Of a stretch of DNA of 64,000 bases, positions 22,397-34,238 are shown piece after piece. Both the position numbers and the translations under genes were made by a program. Source of the DNA: Symmetrospora coprosmae (lineage: Eukaryota > Basidiomycota > Cystobasidiomycetes > Symmetrosporaceae); contig VUYT01000001.1 of assembly GCA_008802785.1 (NCBI GenBank), positions 372,001 to 436,000 of the forward strand. The letters run 5' to 3'. The number at the start of each line of letters is the position of its first letter. Within the stretch, counting starts at the first letter, position 1. The notes under the pieces are model-generated. The model ran no database searches, was not told the origin of the DNA, and saw only the letters and a program-made list of their open reading frames with translations.

Positions 22397-23581
22397 ATGA
22401 GTGACTTCCCAGCTGTACGTTCCCATCCTCATGAGCGAGGCTGCTGCTGCCGCTACTGCTGCCGCCGTGCTGACCCTCTGGCCGCCCCCCAGCTCGACGA
22501 CTTCAACGACTTCAGCGCGGGGCCCACCTCGTCGTCGGCTGCAGGACAGCAGGGCGACTTCCTCGCGCGCGAGCGTGAACTGCTCGGAGACGAGTTTGGC
22601 CCTACTCCCACAGGATTGCCCAGCGCGTCCGACTTCCAGGATCCATCCTCCGCGTCGAGGTCCCACCTCCCGGAGCTCGACGACGCGGCGGCGCCGTCTA
22701 ATGGCGCTGCGCGACCCGCGAGCAACGACTTCGTCTCGTCCTTCCAGAGGGACCCTGCACCCAGCGCAAAGCCCAACAGCGCCAGCGTAGCCATTGATGA
22801 TGATGACGACGACGATGACCTGATGGGCGGTGGTGCTCGTGCCGTCCCTGCCGCCGAGCGGGAGGACGACTCGGCCGTCCAGCAGTTCCAGAGCCAGTAC
22901 CCGGACCTCCAGCTGTACCCGCCTCAGGATGACAGCAGCAACAACGCTTACGCGTCTTCGCAGTCTCACCAGGTGAGGAGTCCGTTCGCATGGCGAAGAC
23001 CGGGTCCCGGGCCGGCTAGTCCCAACAGGCAGATCTGAACCAACCTTCCAACCCGGAACGCAGAACGGCTATTCTCAGCAACCCAGTGCATTTGGAGGTC
23101 AGCCATCATACTCAAGCACCCCGGCCCCCGCAGAGCCCGAGTCAGAAGCCATCCGGTGAGTCTGTCAAACCCGCACTCCGCTTCGCGATGTGATCTGACC
23201 TTCACCGTCATGCCCTGGCACAGCGCCTGGAGAGAGAAGCAGAAGGAGGACATTGCCAAGCGTGATGCCGCTTCCGCTGAGCGCAAGGAGGATATCATTC
23301 GCAAGGCCGAGAAGGCCATCGACGACTTCTACGCGACGTACAACCAGAAGAAGGAGAAGCAAATCTCGGCCAACAAGGAGAACGAGGCGGCCTTCATTCA
23401 GGCGCGGGATGACGCACTAGGCAGGGGCACGACCTGGGAGCGCATTGCAGAGATGGTTGAGCTCCAGGACAGCAGGAGCAAGACGGCTGCTAAAGGCACG
23501 AGGGATCTGAGCAGGATGAAGGAGATCCTTCTTAGCCTGAAGAGGGAAGGAGACAGCGCTCCGAACGCTTCGGGCTACTGA
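22397..23581 (+). CDS. CLC1: Clathrin light chain
   Basis: Regulatory subunit of the clathrin triskelion, on coated pits and trans-Golgi vesicles. The first coding exon is only MSDFPA (donor GTACGT); the acceptor CCCCCCAG joins LDDFNDFSAG. The N-terminal half is acidic and disordered, with a run of eight Asp. The third part contains AWREKQKEDIAKRDAASAER, the heavy-chain-binding coiled coil, followed by KAEKAIDDFYATYNQKKEK. The C-terminal block TTWERIAEMVELQDSRSK and then RMKEILLSLKREG is the typical fungal light-chain ending. Four exons. The ATG at 22397 is chosen because its short exon splices cleanly into the frame. Confidence 0.92.
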
Positions 23582-23835
23582 GGGTCTGGCACAGCGTTGC
23601 GGAAACGTACTCGAGCTGCCTGCGTTTGTACCGTTGCCGGGACACGCCTGCAAGACCTGCCAGCCAACGAGACAGGCGTGACTGCTGTATTTACGACCAT
23701 CGCGAGATTGGTAACGATTGGTGGATATAGATGGTATGGCAATGCAGTCCGAGATGTCCTCTCCTTGCATGCGTCGTCGCCTGCTCGCTGTCTGGGAGTT
23801 TGAAGCTCGGCTTTTCTCCGTTCGCGGCACAGAAC

Positions 23836-25539
23836 ATGTCTACAACGTGCCTCTCTCGCCGCTTGCCATCGCTCGGCCCATCGCTCCGCTATAGACGCTC
23901 ATTGCCACGGCCACGACGCTTTTCGACTTCGCTTGCTAGTCCGAATGTATGCGCAAGACGGATCTCAGTTCTTACGTGTCTCACCTCCGCTGAAATAGCC
24001 ACAACCCCGCTGCATAGGCCACTGCACAGGTACCTGCAGCTATCTACCATTCGCATTCGCATAACCCGTGGTTTAACCTGGCCTACGAGGATTGGTGCGT
24101 TGCCGCCAGCGCGTATGCACCAGCCACCAAGAGATGCCTTACCTACTTACCGATTTTCCTGCTCGTCCGACGCGCCTTGAACACACCTTCTTCTCCTTAC
24201 CTCAGGATCTTCCGCCATACCCCTGCATCCCAGATTGTCCTCTTCATTTACCGCAACTCCCCATGCGTGGTCATTGGTCGCAACCAGGTGTGGCCTGGGT
24301 GCAGCGCTGACCCCGGGAAAGCTGCCCAGCTGAATGTGCGCTCTACGCTCGTAGAACCCATGGAAGGAAATCAACCTTCCGCTTCTGCGACAGCTGAACG
24401 TCCCTTTCGTACGGAGGCGCAGCGGAGGCGGTACCGTCTATCATGTGCGTTTTCGCACCAGACTATCCATTCGCCTCCTTTCGCCATCAAAGCAGGCTGC
24501 AATGCTCAGCCTGACTGCATCTCCCGCTGACGCCCTCTCGTTCATGTGCAACAGGATCTGGGCAACAGCAACTACTGTGTCTATGTTCCCAGGACCCAAT
24601 TTGAGCGGAGAACGAACGCCCTCCTCGTCTCGGATGCCCTCAACAATCTCGACATCAACACATATGTGAATGATAGGAATGACATCTGCGTAGACGGCTA
24701 CAAGATGAGTGCTCCTGCACAGCCGCGACTTGACCCGATGGGAGGCTGACCCGAAAGCTGTCTGCGATGGTGCATCTTGTCGACTGCACGTCTCGGGCTC
24801 GGCGTTCAAGATCGTCCAAGCTCGCGCGTACCACCACGGCACGATGCTCATTGACGCGAAACTGCAAGATCTGAAGGGTGTCCTGTCCAACAAGAAGGTG
24901 CGCGTTCCTGCGCCCCATGCCGCTGCGGTTGGGCTGTGGTAGACGAGATGCACTTCGCTCGCAGGCCGGTATGCTCAGCAAAGGCGTCGAGTCCGTACCA
25001 TCGCCCGTCCGCAATCTGCGCGAGTGGGATCCGGAGCTCTCACACGACCGCTTCTTTGGCGCCGTCGCCGACCAATTCTCGCATGTCTACGGGGCATCGA
25101 GGAAGGACGTTGTGGAGGTTGACGAAAGGGAAATGGACAAGAACGACTACGTCAAGAAAGTGTACGATGAACTGCAGACGTGGGACTGGCAGTGGGGCCA
25201 GACGCCAGAATTTACCCACTCGCTCAATAAGGCGTTCCATTGGGGCGAAGTGGTGAGTCCTTCTTCGGGCTTTGCAGACTCGGCTAACTCCTCTCACATC
25301 TCGCGTTGCAGGCTATTGAGATTACCGCGCGGCATGGCATCATTACAGCGTGCAGCGTCGATGCCGAAGCCATGCTATCTGATGCACGCCGCCAAGCATG
25401 TGTGGCAGCCGAAGAGGCCCTAGTAGGGTCGCGGTACGAGGATCTAACAGCTCTCGAGGACGCGGGCGCGAGCATGGTCGAGTACGAAGCCCGAGACGTG
25501 ATCTCCTATCTTCTTAGTTATCTTCGCGAAGCCATGTAA
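23836..25539 (+). CDS. AIM22: Lipoate-protein ligase (LplA/AIM22 type)
   Basis: Attaches lipoate to E2 and H proteins of mitochondrial 2-oxoacid dehydrogenase and glycine cleavage complexes. The N-terminus is rich in Arg, Ser and Leu without acidic residues, as in a mitochondrial presequence. Exons join to HNPWFNLAYEDW, then IVLFIYRNSPCVVIGRNQ, then NPWKEINLPLLRQ followed by VRRRSGGGTVYHDLGN, the lipoyl-AMP site. NDICVDGYKVSGSAFK holds the catalytic lysine motif, and AYHHGTMLI follows. The accessory C-terminal domain starts near ESVPSPVRNL and ends near YLLSYLREAM. About eight exons. All active-site blocks are intact. The stop is TAA at 25537-25539. Confidence 0.92.
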
Positions 25540-25731
25540 TGTGTCTTGCCTGCTCGAAGCGAGCAGCCATGTCGGATTATGCACGCGTGAGCTGACAGAG
25601 GGGAACGACGGGGACGAGTCTGCTACACGTTGCGCATACTAAGCGGAGAAGATGGAGTATTGCGCAGTGGTGAAAACGTCTTTAGTGATGCGGGGACGAA
25701 GTGAACGACTTCTTCGACAACGAACGGCACG

Positions 25732-28078
25732 TCAATGGTGACGCGACTTCATCTGCTCGACTAGCTTGGGTCGGTATGTGTGCTTGTTGGCGCCATAGAA
25801 GGTGGCAGCCGAAGCGGAGGGCATGCGATGCTGCTGCTGCTTGCCGCCGTGCTTCCAGTGGCCGTTGCCGACGGGAGAGCCTTTGCTCGGGGACTGCGAG
25901 CCATTGCGATGCTGCTGACGATTCTGCGCTGGAGCAAAAGGCTTCGTATCACCGTTCGTGAGATGCCCCTTCGTCTTGATTTGCTGTGCTGGGAAGTAGG
26001 GAGAGCCGCGGTCGGACTGTACTGAGTCTTCATCCCTCTCCTTGCGCTTCGTTCCCGCTTGCTGCTGCCCCGAGGGGCCAGCCATTAGTGGGCGTGCAGG
26101 CGCGCCAATAGCGCTGCCGAGCTTGTTGGTCCGCTCATAGAAAAGCAGGTACGCATTCCTCTGCCTGAGCGCTTCTTCGGTACTGGTCGGATTGACAGAC
26201 TCGTCGTTCATCGACGACCACCGATTATCGCCGGCGCGGACGCGAGCATAATAGTGACCCGAATGAGGACCGCCGCCAGAGTGGCAGACCACAGCATAGA
26301 GACGGTAGGACGGATTGCGCTGTGGACCGACGGCAGGACTTCAGATTGTGCTAACGCCGCAATTGTGGCTTGTAGCGAAAAACCCACCTCGGACGCATCG
26401 TCACTCATGTAAGGTCCGAGATTCAGTTCTTCTGGATATCCAATCGCATCGGTAATCTTCCTGCCCGTGGGTGTAAAGCGCTTGAAGTGGATGTGGAGGA
26501 TCTGCGGCGCTTCGCTGATTGAGAAGCTCTTTCTGGCATTGACGAGCTTCTTGCACCTGCTCAAGGACACATGATGCATTGGCGCTTGCAGGCAACCAGC
26601 GAAGAACGGGAAGAAGTCCACCCACTTCTCGCATTTGTACTTGTTCTGACCTTGAAGCAAGTCGACCCTGACGAACGCCTGCAGTGCCTCTTTGACCGTG
26701 CTAGCCCGTGATACGTCGAGCGAGAGATCCATGATGGCATCAAAAGTATCGCTGTTGGCTTTGCAGCCGGCGCACTCGACTCGTGACCGGAGCTTGCCGC
26801 CGAAGATGCGCGAGATCAAGGTCCGCTCCTTCTCGAGGTCGGTTTTGGCCGGCGGCGTCATGTTGGCTGCCGCAGAATCTTGCATCTTGTCTAGTGCTTG
26901 CCGCAAGAACTCGTGTGCGTCTTCTTGCCGCCCAACGCGCATGCCTTTCGCGATGACTGTCGGGCAGAGCAGACCCGCAAGTCAGCTCTCGCTGCTATGT
27001 GAGGTGGCTAGACAGATCCATGAGGGGGCAACGACTCACCTGGAAGCCTCTTGACAATGATGTCGGGCGATATCGCGCTTGACCGGCGCTGGGGTTTGAA
27101 GCACATTGCGAGATGCTGCTGCAGTGCGCAGAGCAGGCAGTATCGCTTTTCTTGTACGACTCGACCTGCGTGTCCAGAGAGGAGCGGACTGTCAAAAGCC
27201 AACCAACTATACGCAAGAGGCCAAATGCTCGAGCGCGTACATGTCGAGCGCGAGTGATGCGTCTCGCCGAGAAGGCACGCTGCGAGTGGAGCGGTGTGCG
27301 TCAAAGCCTGCAGAACCGAATTGAGGAAGCACGTATTTCCGAGGTTCTGGTAGCCTGGTCCAGCTGGGTATGCTTGTGGCCATTTGAGGGGGATGGGGAC
27401 GGCTGAGGACGAGTTGCCAGTTGCCACCTGCTTGCCCTTGGAGGATGACGATGGGCCGCTCGGAGAAGCCGTTGGTGCAGTAGCATCCGCACCATTCTGC
27501 AGCTTCTTGTCTTGTGTCTGTGCCAGCTTGCTTGTCGAGGCCTGCTCGTACGGGAACAACGCGTGTCCTGTCAGCTTCCATATGGGCCGTCCGTCCGTCT
27601 TCATCGTGTAAAAATGAGCGTTTCAGCTGGACGCGCCCCGCCAAAGGAGCACACTCACGGCAGCGGCAGCACCAGCTCCAGCTCCGGCGACACCAGAAGG
27701 AGGCGGCGCAGTCGGCAGTGGTTCGTATGGGTACTTGTGCTGCGCCTCCTCGGGATGCCGTGCGCGCACAAAGACCAGAGGTTCCTTCAGGAGGGCAGCG
27801 ACGTCGAGGTACTTTGACGACAAGCTCGCCAGGGCCAGAGATGCCGCTGCGGCCCCTCCAGACGCGGACGTCCCTTCTCCCTTGTCGTCGTCGTCCTCTT
27901 CACCGTTCACCTCGCCGTTATGATGGTTCCCCTCTGCCGCTTCTCCCTTGCTCCTTCCATTGACGTGCGTGCTGCTGCTGCTGCTGCTCACTCGCCGGTA
28001 GTGCTTGGACGGCAGGCTCGAGGAAATTGCCTTGCCCAGCTTGGCAGCAGCCACTGTCATTGTCGCCGTCTGCGCCAT
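25732..28078 (-). CDS. Ubiquitin carboxyl-terminal hydrolase, USP36/42-like (peptidase C19)
   Basis: Deubiquitinating cysteine protease. The start (28078) opens MAQTATMTVAAAKLGKAI, then a Ser- and Gly/Ala-rich acidic head. The catalytic cysteine lies in YQNLGNTCFLNSVLQAL. Next are the QEDAHEFLRQALDKM box, and a zinc-finger-like fingers region with VECAGCKANSDTFDAIMDLSLD and a second CxxC around KYKCEKCKKL. LHIHFKRF follows, then the His box GGGPHSGHYYARVRAGD and WSSMNDESV. All three catalytic positions (Cys, His, Asn/Asp) are present. The C-terminal tail of about 130 residues is basic and Gln/His-rich and probably disordered. About six exons. USP36 and USP42 relatives act in the nucleolus and nucleus; that location here is inference. 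Confidence 0.9.
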
Positions 28079-28261
28079 CTTGCGCGACAGTCAACTGCCA
28101 CACTGTGCTATACTGCTATGCTGCTCCGGGCAACGCGTCCGAAAATGTGTGCAGTCCGAGCGAGCTTCGGAGAGGGTGGCAAAGAGGGGGGGGCAGACAG
28201 GACAACTTGAAGCCATGACATTGTATTGCAGCAACAATAACTTGAGCGACACGGAAGTAGC

Positions 28262-30055
28262 TCACACCAGCCCGGCAAGGTCGCTGTCAGAGATTCCGCC
28301 GTCGTCATCGTCAAAGTCCTCCTCGCGCTTGACCTTTTTGGCCGGTGGAGCCAGAGGCACAGCTGCGCTCCGCTCTTCGTCATCCTCCGCTTTGGGCGCA
28401 AATAAGGGTTGGCCCAGATCTGACGGCTCCCCTTCTTCTGCTTTGACTGTTGGCTGTATGGTTTCGGTCTGTTGGGCAACCTCGTCCTTCAAGGCGGATG
28501 CTGCAGGCTTGTCGTCTTCCGTCTTGGTAACCCCGTAAAGCGTTCCATCCTCCTGTCTCCGGAGATCCAGTATGCTCGCCAGCTTGAGCTGAGCTTTCTC
28601 GCCCCAGTTGCGCACCTCTGGCCGGAACTCGGCATAAAGCTGGTACCCGATCTGAGGAACGCGAATTGCGATTCAGCTGTGTGGGCTTGTTCGAGTGGCG
28701 TGTTCGCACTGTCATGGCTGCGTTACTCACCCTGTTCAGCTCGTCTGGCTCGATGCTGTTGGCGAGGAGCTTGAAGGCTCCCATGGCACCCGACATCTGT
28801 TGGCGGAATGATCGCTGGATCTGCGGGGTCGAGGGGAACGGAGGCGGCCATCATTGGTCCTGTATTCAGACTGCCTCCTCGAGGGCAGTATGCAGGTCAT
28901 ACTCACGTATCCGAAAGCGCCTTCTGGTTCAGCTATCGCGCCATTGGCTATACCGCGCCACTCGCCGCTCTGCAGGGCGAGAACTGGGATCTGACGTCCG
29001 AGCAATTCGACGTAGCTGTATTAGCAGTGAATGGTGGTGCTGTGTCAGGGCTTCTTTCGCACGAGTATTGGGACCATAAGGCGGCAAGCATGCACTCCAC
29101 GTACGGCTGCGAAGGTCCGACTGTCGTACGCTCCTTGCCTTTCTCGGGCGAGTAGATGCCGAGCGAGACTCCCCTCGCCGTTGCGTTAAGATTGGTATAT
29201 GTGTGTGCTGAGGGACACATGCTACCAGTCTCAAGCTTTGCTGTGCATCCCGACCCTCAGGTAGCTTGGTGCGATCGGACTCACCTATACTGAGCGCTTC
29301 CTGGCGCGTGAAGCCTAGCCGTTCAGCGACTGCGGTCGCCCATGCCAGCATGACGGGTGCTCGATTGATGACGACAGTTCTATCTTGCAGCAGCTGCAAG
29401 CGGATGGAACGGCATGTCAGCACTGTTGGGAGCAGATCGGAGATCTCCAGCTCTCGAGTCCACATCACTTGCTGTATCCTCGAGCTCCTCGTTGAACTCT
29501 AGACTGAGTGCCGGTCTATCCTCTCTCGCCGTAGGGAGCGGCCTATCCAGATCGCTGTCCTTGGTCTGCATCTTGCGCTTCCGGCCTGTGCGCCCGCCGT
29601 CGCTGCCGACGTCCGCCACAGCCCCACTGCTGGCAGTCCGAGTTCCGCGCCCGCTGCGCCCAAATGCGACGAGCATTTTGCGCACGTCCGGGTCCGTCAC
29701 GCCCGCTGCGACGAGCGAGACCTCGCTGACGCCTGCAAGCGGCCCAGAGCCGTCCCGAGGCAGCGTGCTGTACCCTGCCCGGACAAGTGCGGCAGTGCAG
29801 CCGAGCGCGTCCTGCGTGCTCAGTCCCACTTCGGACGTGAGCAGCTTCAGGAAAGCGGGAACGGAGAGCTGTGCGCGTGAAGAACGGTTCGTCAGCTTGG
29901 GCTGGATGTTTCGCTGCCCGCTTGGTCAAGCATAAGTCGAGGCGGATGGCACTGCAAGGCACCTTCTCGCCTCGCGCTGAGCTGCCCGTCTCGCTTTCGT
30001 CGTCATCTTCGCCGGCGAATGCACCACGCTTTGATAGCTTCGCTTTCGCAGACAT
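28262..30055 (-). CDS. Conserved fungal protein of unknown function (NRAPV motif)
   Basis: A protein pattern I have seen in many fungi, without an assigned role. Exon 1 is MSAKAKLSKRGAFAGEDDDE. Exon 2 begins LSVPAFLKLLTSEVGLSTQD and holds a short helical, SAM-like piece (VSEVSLVAAGVTDPDVRKML). An intron then leads to the signature block VVINRAPVMLAWATAVAERL, followed by GFTRQEALSIG. Later exons give ARGVSLGIYSP, RQIPVLALQSGEWRGIANG, then GAFKLLANSIEPDELNR, AEFRPEVRNWGEKAQLKL and an acidic Lys-rich tail ending GGISDSDLAGLV. The tail contains PPAKKVKRE, a likely nuclear localisation signal. Six or seven exons. Composition and tail suggest a nuclear protein (inference). Confidence 0.75.
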
Positions 30056-30192
30056 GATGGGAGTTGACTCGGGCAAGTTGGTTGCTGCGGAGGAGACCTC
30101 CGAACCGGTGGCGAACATTCGGAGTGAATGCAGGCTTGAGGTAGACAATGAAGGGCATATTAGGACGCTTTTCAAAGCTACTTTGTTCCACG

Positions 30193-32122
30193 CTACGTCC
30201 GAAGAGACCCATCTAGTTCAAGGTGCGACAAGACGCCCTCCTTCAGGCCATCGCCCAAATTCCGACCGATGAAAACTAGTTTACCTTCTATCCGCTTTGC
30301 CTCTGCAGCACGCGCCGAGAGGACCTCCTTCATCTCGTAGATCTCCCTCACGCCTTGTATGACATGCTCCGTTCCCTCAGCAGTGTGTAAAAGACCCTTT
30401 GTGCGTAGGATGTCGGCCTTGTTGCTGGCAGGCGAAGACGGGAGGACGCCGTCCCACAGCAAGCTGCGGAGAAGGCTATCGAGACGTGCTACCTGATGCG
30501 CGTCCAGAACAGGCAGTGGCACCGCGACGGTCGATATCGCATCGATCTCGCGAGCATGTGTGTGCTCGTGGTCATCATGATGCAGGTCCAAGGCAGCGGG
30601 CGCTTGCTCCCGCGAGGCCGAAAAAGCGTTCACATCCAGCAGCTTGGAAAGATCTACGACTCCTCGTACCGTTTCGTGTATGGGTGCTGCTGCGTTGATA
30701 CGTCTGATGGAGTCGGAAAGGCGCGCGAGTTTAGCCTTGCGGGCTGGACCGTCGAGATTGTTAATGGCCGGAGACCTACCCAATAGCTTCTCGTGTAGCT
30801 TTAACCCGGTCTGGCGGGGCCACATCAACTTTGTTGAGGAGAATGGTGTCGGCGTGCGCGATCTGTCTGTGTAGCGAGCACGCGATTAGGCAGGGCACGC
30901 AAAGCATGTCGCTGCGAGGCAGATCTGTGACCCGTGCTTACTGGACGAACGTATGCCGTTCCGCAGTATCGTTGTCGATGTTCTCGAGCGCATTCAAGGC
31001 GTCGACACTGCCAGGGCACCACATCAATCAATGTCCGCGGCGAGACTTCGGCGACCATGAGCCTTTCGCGGCACGCACACGCAGACGATGGAGTCCAAGT
31101 AGATCTCTGCGATTAATGTTGCATCAGATCGAGGTCGGCTGGTGCTCTTGACTCGTTTGCTCTGGTCAGTCGGAAGGACCCACCGCTAGCCAGCGCCTCG
31201 TCCTGCCAAAACATCTGCGCTATCGGGCCCGGATCCGCCAGCCCCGTCGTCTCGAGGAGGATGTAGTCGAATGCCCGCTCTTTGCCCTTGCCCTTGCCCG
31301 CCGCGGCTGCCCGCCTCTTCTCCATGAGCGCCTCGATGGCTTTCACACCGTTGTCCTTGACGGTGCAGCAGATGCAGCCGTTCTGCAGCGTTGCTATATC
31401 TGGTCAGCAAGTCTGCGGGACGTCGTATCAGCAAGTGGTAAGTGAGCGCTACAGTAACGCACATTGAGCTCGAGCATCTCTTCATAGAGGGCGCCGTCCT
31501 CGTTGTTCGGATCCGATACAGACAGGGACTTGGCTTGATCAGGTGCGGGAGGAGCGCATGCAGGAGCAAGTGAGGACATCAGCGATTCGTCAACAGGAAG
31601 ATATCTCGCTACCCGCACACACAGTCAATGCCCGCCGTATCGCCAAACTCGTTCATAATGACTGCGATTTTGCGGTCGTGCTGCTCAGTCAGGATGTAGC
31701 TGGTGAGGCAAGGTGCGAGGTCGGAGAATGCGTATATACTGTGTCAGCGTGTGTGTAGACGGTAGTGCTACATTACGAGCATCCTGTGCCGCTCACTCCA
31801 GGAGGGTTGTCTTTCCCGACCCGAGAAAGCCGGTCAGGAGCGTGATGGGGCATTGCTCGACCTCGCCAGCTTCCACGGCACCTCCGGGCTTCTTCGTGAT
31901 TTCGAGTGCGTCGTTCGTCGCGGGCGCAGGTGTCTTCTCTGGCTCGACAGGGATGATGAGGTCTGTAGGGGCTTCCTGTGACGCGTGCTCCTCCACCTCC
32001 TGGGTGGCGACCACCAGTTCCGGGCTGTTTGGGAGGGAGGGAGGGGAGGGAGTAAGTAGACCGTCAGACCGTTCCTTGAGCGCGTCCGTATATCGGATCG
32101 TGCCAGACTTGCATATCGTCAT
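30193..32122 (-). CDS. ZNG1: CobW-type zinc chaperone GTPase (ZNG1 family)
   Basis: GTP-driven zinc metallochaperone of the COG0523/CobW family; ZNG1 proteins deliver zinc to methionine aminopeptidase 1. The P-loop is in [18 protein letters not shown]. Next come [19 protein letters not shown], the metal-binding CxCC motif in [12 protein letters not shown], and [18 protein letters not shown] (Walker B region). A Lys/Gly-rich insert ([13 protein letters not shown]) sits before it. The C-terminal CobW_C part holds a His-rich stretch [13 protein letters not shown] and ends [18 protein letters not shown]. At least six exons. The start is uncertain: ATG at 32122 is in frame, and another ATG at 32132 opens a different frame. 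The N-terminal 90 residues before the P-loop are acidic. Confidence 0.88.
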
Positions 32123-32299
32123 CGTCGTCCATTGCTTATCTTCTGTCCCTGTGCCTGTGCCGGTCAATGGGCAAGGCGCACGCAGGACCGCGACAGCGAC
32201 AGCTCTCCGTTAGACCCTCTCTACCAGGTCGCCATCGTTGTAACGAGTGCACATCGCTGCATGCACGCATAGCAAAACGCGTATCATAGCAAGGTGCAA
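32123..32299. promoter_or_regulatory. Compact divergent promoter, ZNG1 / phosphatase
   Basis: Fewer than 180 bp separate the two start codons, so both genes must share this promoter or extend control into each other's leaders. No specific site was recognised. Confidence 0.5.
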
Positions 32300-33651
32300 A
32301 TGCTCGCCGCATCCTCGTCGCCCGTCCCGAGTATTAGCGGAGACTCGGGCATGTCGCTGTCAGGAAGTGTCCCCCCTCCAACCCAGCAGCAGCAGCAGCA
32401 GCAAGGTCTACATCCGCATTCGCAGCAACAGCAGCAGTATCAGTACTCGTCATCCTTCCAGCAGCAGCCGGGCGACTACCTGTCGAGCCTGCCGTCTCAG
32501 ACGCTCTCGACCTCTGCCCCATCTCAAGTCTCGTTCCCAGGCGGCGAGCCCCGCTCGTCTCCAACTCCAGCGGTGGGGCCGTCAACGAACAACCTCACCT
32601 CTGGCCTCATCAGCACGACCGCCTTCCCAAACCTGCGCTTCCCCTCCGCAAACGCCGGCAGCAGCTTTGCCTCCACTTCCGGAACTGCAGGCAGCGCGCC
32701 TTACGCCTCGGCGCAGGGCCAGGGCGCCTTCACGCCTTCGCCGTTACCCGACCCCATGACAGACTGGCGGTACGAGATGCGCAGAGAGGCGCAGGAGATA
32801 CTCCCTGGCCTCTTTGTTGGAGGCTACCAGCCGTCAAGAGACCTCCAGCTTCTCAATCGGCTCGGAATCACAAGCATTGTGTGCGTCTCCGAGGACCGGG
32901 AGAAGCACCTCGTCAAGCCCAGATTCATCGGGAAGTTCGAATACATGAATCTAGAAATGCGAGACGCGACGGACCAGAACCTCATCCGGCTGTTTCCGCA
33001 GTGAGTGCGCAAGTGTAGAGGCCGCCACGTCTCGCTCTCCGTGACGAGAGTCGGCTGAGACAGTGGACCATCCGTGTCTGGATGTAGAGTCAAGACATTC
33101 ATCGACTCGACGTTGCTATCAGGCGGGAAAGTGCTCGTCCACTGCGGAGACGGCATCTCGCGCTCTCCAGCGATAGTGTGAGTTTGGCCTCACGTTCTTC
33201 GCCTTTCCCCTTCAACACCGACTCAACTCCACTGTTCTCCATTCTGCCTGGCAGAGTCGCCTATGTAATGACGCGGATGAATTGCACACACGAGGAAGCC
33301 TTCCAATATGTCCAGAACCGGCGGTTTTGCGTCTCGCCCAACATGGGTTTCCAACGGCAGATCGAGGCGTATGAGAGCATCCACAAGGCCATCCAGGCCG
33401 TCGCACAAGCAGGTCCACTGAACGGCGGAAACGGCAGTGAAAACGGCGGGGCGGTCCGTATCATGCACCGCCGGAAGCGCGGAGCAGATGAAGAAGGCGT
33501 GGACCAGGACGAGGCGGACGAGGAGCTGCGCGAGAGGAACCTGCATGCGCAGCGCAAGAGAAGAGACCCGGACGACGACGACGACGAAGAGATAGATGAA
33601 GGGAACGCGACGGCCGTTCACAGCGCATACGGCAGTGGTCTGGACATGTGA
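32300..33651 (+). CDS. STYX-like dual-specificity phosphatase domain protein
   Basis: The N-terminal 150 residues are disordered, with two polyglutamine runs (PPPTQQQQQQQGL, then HPHSQQQQQYQY). The dual-specificity phosphatase fold starts near MTDWRYEMRREAQEILPGLF and continues LNRLGITSIVCVSE. An intron leads to VKTFIDSTLLSGGKVLVHC and the signature loop HCGDGISRSP, then VAYVMTRMNCTHEEAFQYV and QNRRFCVSPNMGFQRQIEAY. The last blocks are closest to STYX, whose animal members are catalytically dead because Gly replaces the loop cysteine. Here the cysteine and the arginine of C-x5-R are both present, so activity is possible. A charged tail with Asp/Glu runs follows. The TGA at 33649 overlaps a GTGAGT, so a further 3' exon cannot be excluded. 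Confidence 0.85.
32389..32403 (+). repeat. CAG run coding polyglutamine
   Basis: Short CAG microsatellite in the coding sequence of the phosphatase-like gene, likely length-variable between strains. Confidence 0.8.
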
Positions 33652-34238
33652 GTCGGCTCATTGTCTAGACTGAGATCACGAGCGTACCGCTGATGTGCCG
33701 ATCTCTCTCGCAATGTGCCTGATTGGCCTTGTGTACATCCAGGGACATGACCTGAAGAAGAGTAATCCGCCAAGGCGCGGAGTACGTCAAAAGCATTGCC
33801 AGCGGTCCACTCTGGGTCTTCATGCATCGACATTAGTTCACGGCAGTCCTCGTTGTTGTAGCCACCATCACCGCATGCCTTAGCCTGTATCTGCTACGCA
33901 ACCTCACTAGTCACAGTGACCGGACGAGCGTCCCTGCACAAGCTTGCCTTTGCTTCTCATGGGAAACTGCCCAACGATGACGCATCTGGCCGCTCTCACG
34001 CGTGAGTCTCCGTATGGTCCTCGCCCTGCTCCGTGGCGTTGCGACAACATTCAGCAGACACACGGATGTCGCGGTCAGCTTATGAGACGAGCAGGATCGC
34101 ACGCGCTTGCACATGAGGCGTTGCTGCACGTGTCTATAGCCGTCTGAGGCAGGAAAGGGCTGTCCGTCGTCGCAGCCGAGTCCAGCCAAGACGGGTCTTG
34201 CGCAGGGCGCCTGCAGGACCGACCTGCTGGCCCTGGCA
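33652..34238. other. Intergenic region
   Basis: About 590 bp between two plus-strand genes. Open frames on either strand lack family patterns. Treated as the 3' end of the phosphatase gene plus the VPS41 promoter. Confidence 0.5.

Noticed and set aside
30822-32132. Alternative ZNG1 start at [10 protein letters not shown] (32132)
   Set aside because: No donor was found that brings this frame into the P-loop exon; the in-frame ATG at 32122 is used, with uncertainty noted.
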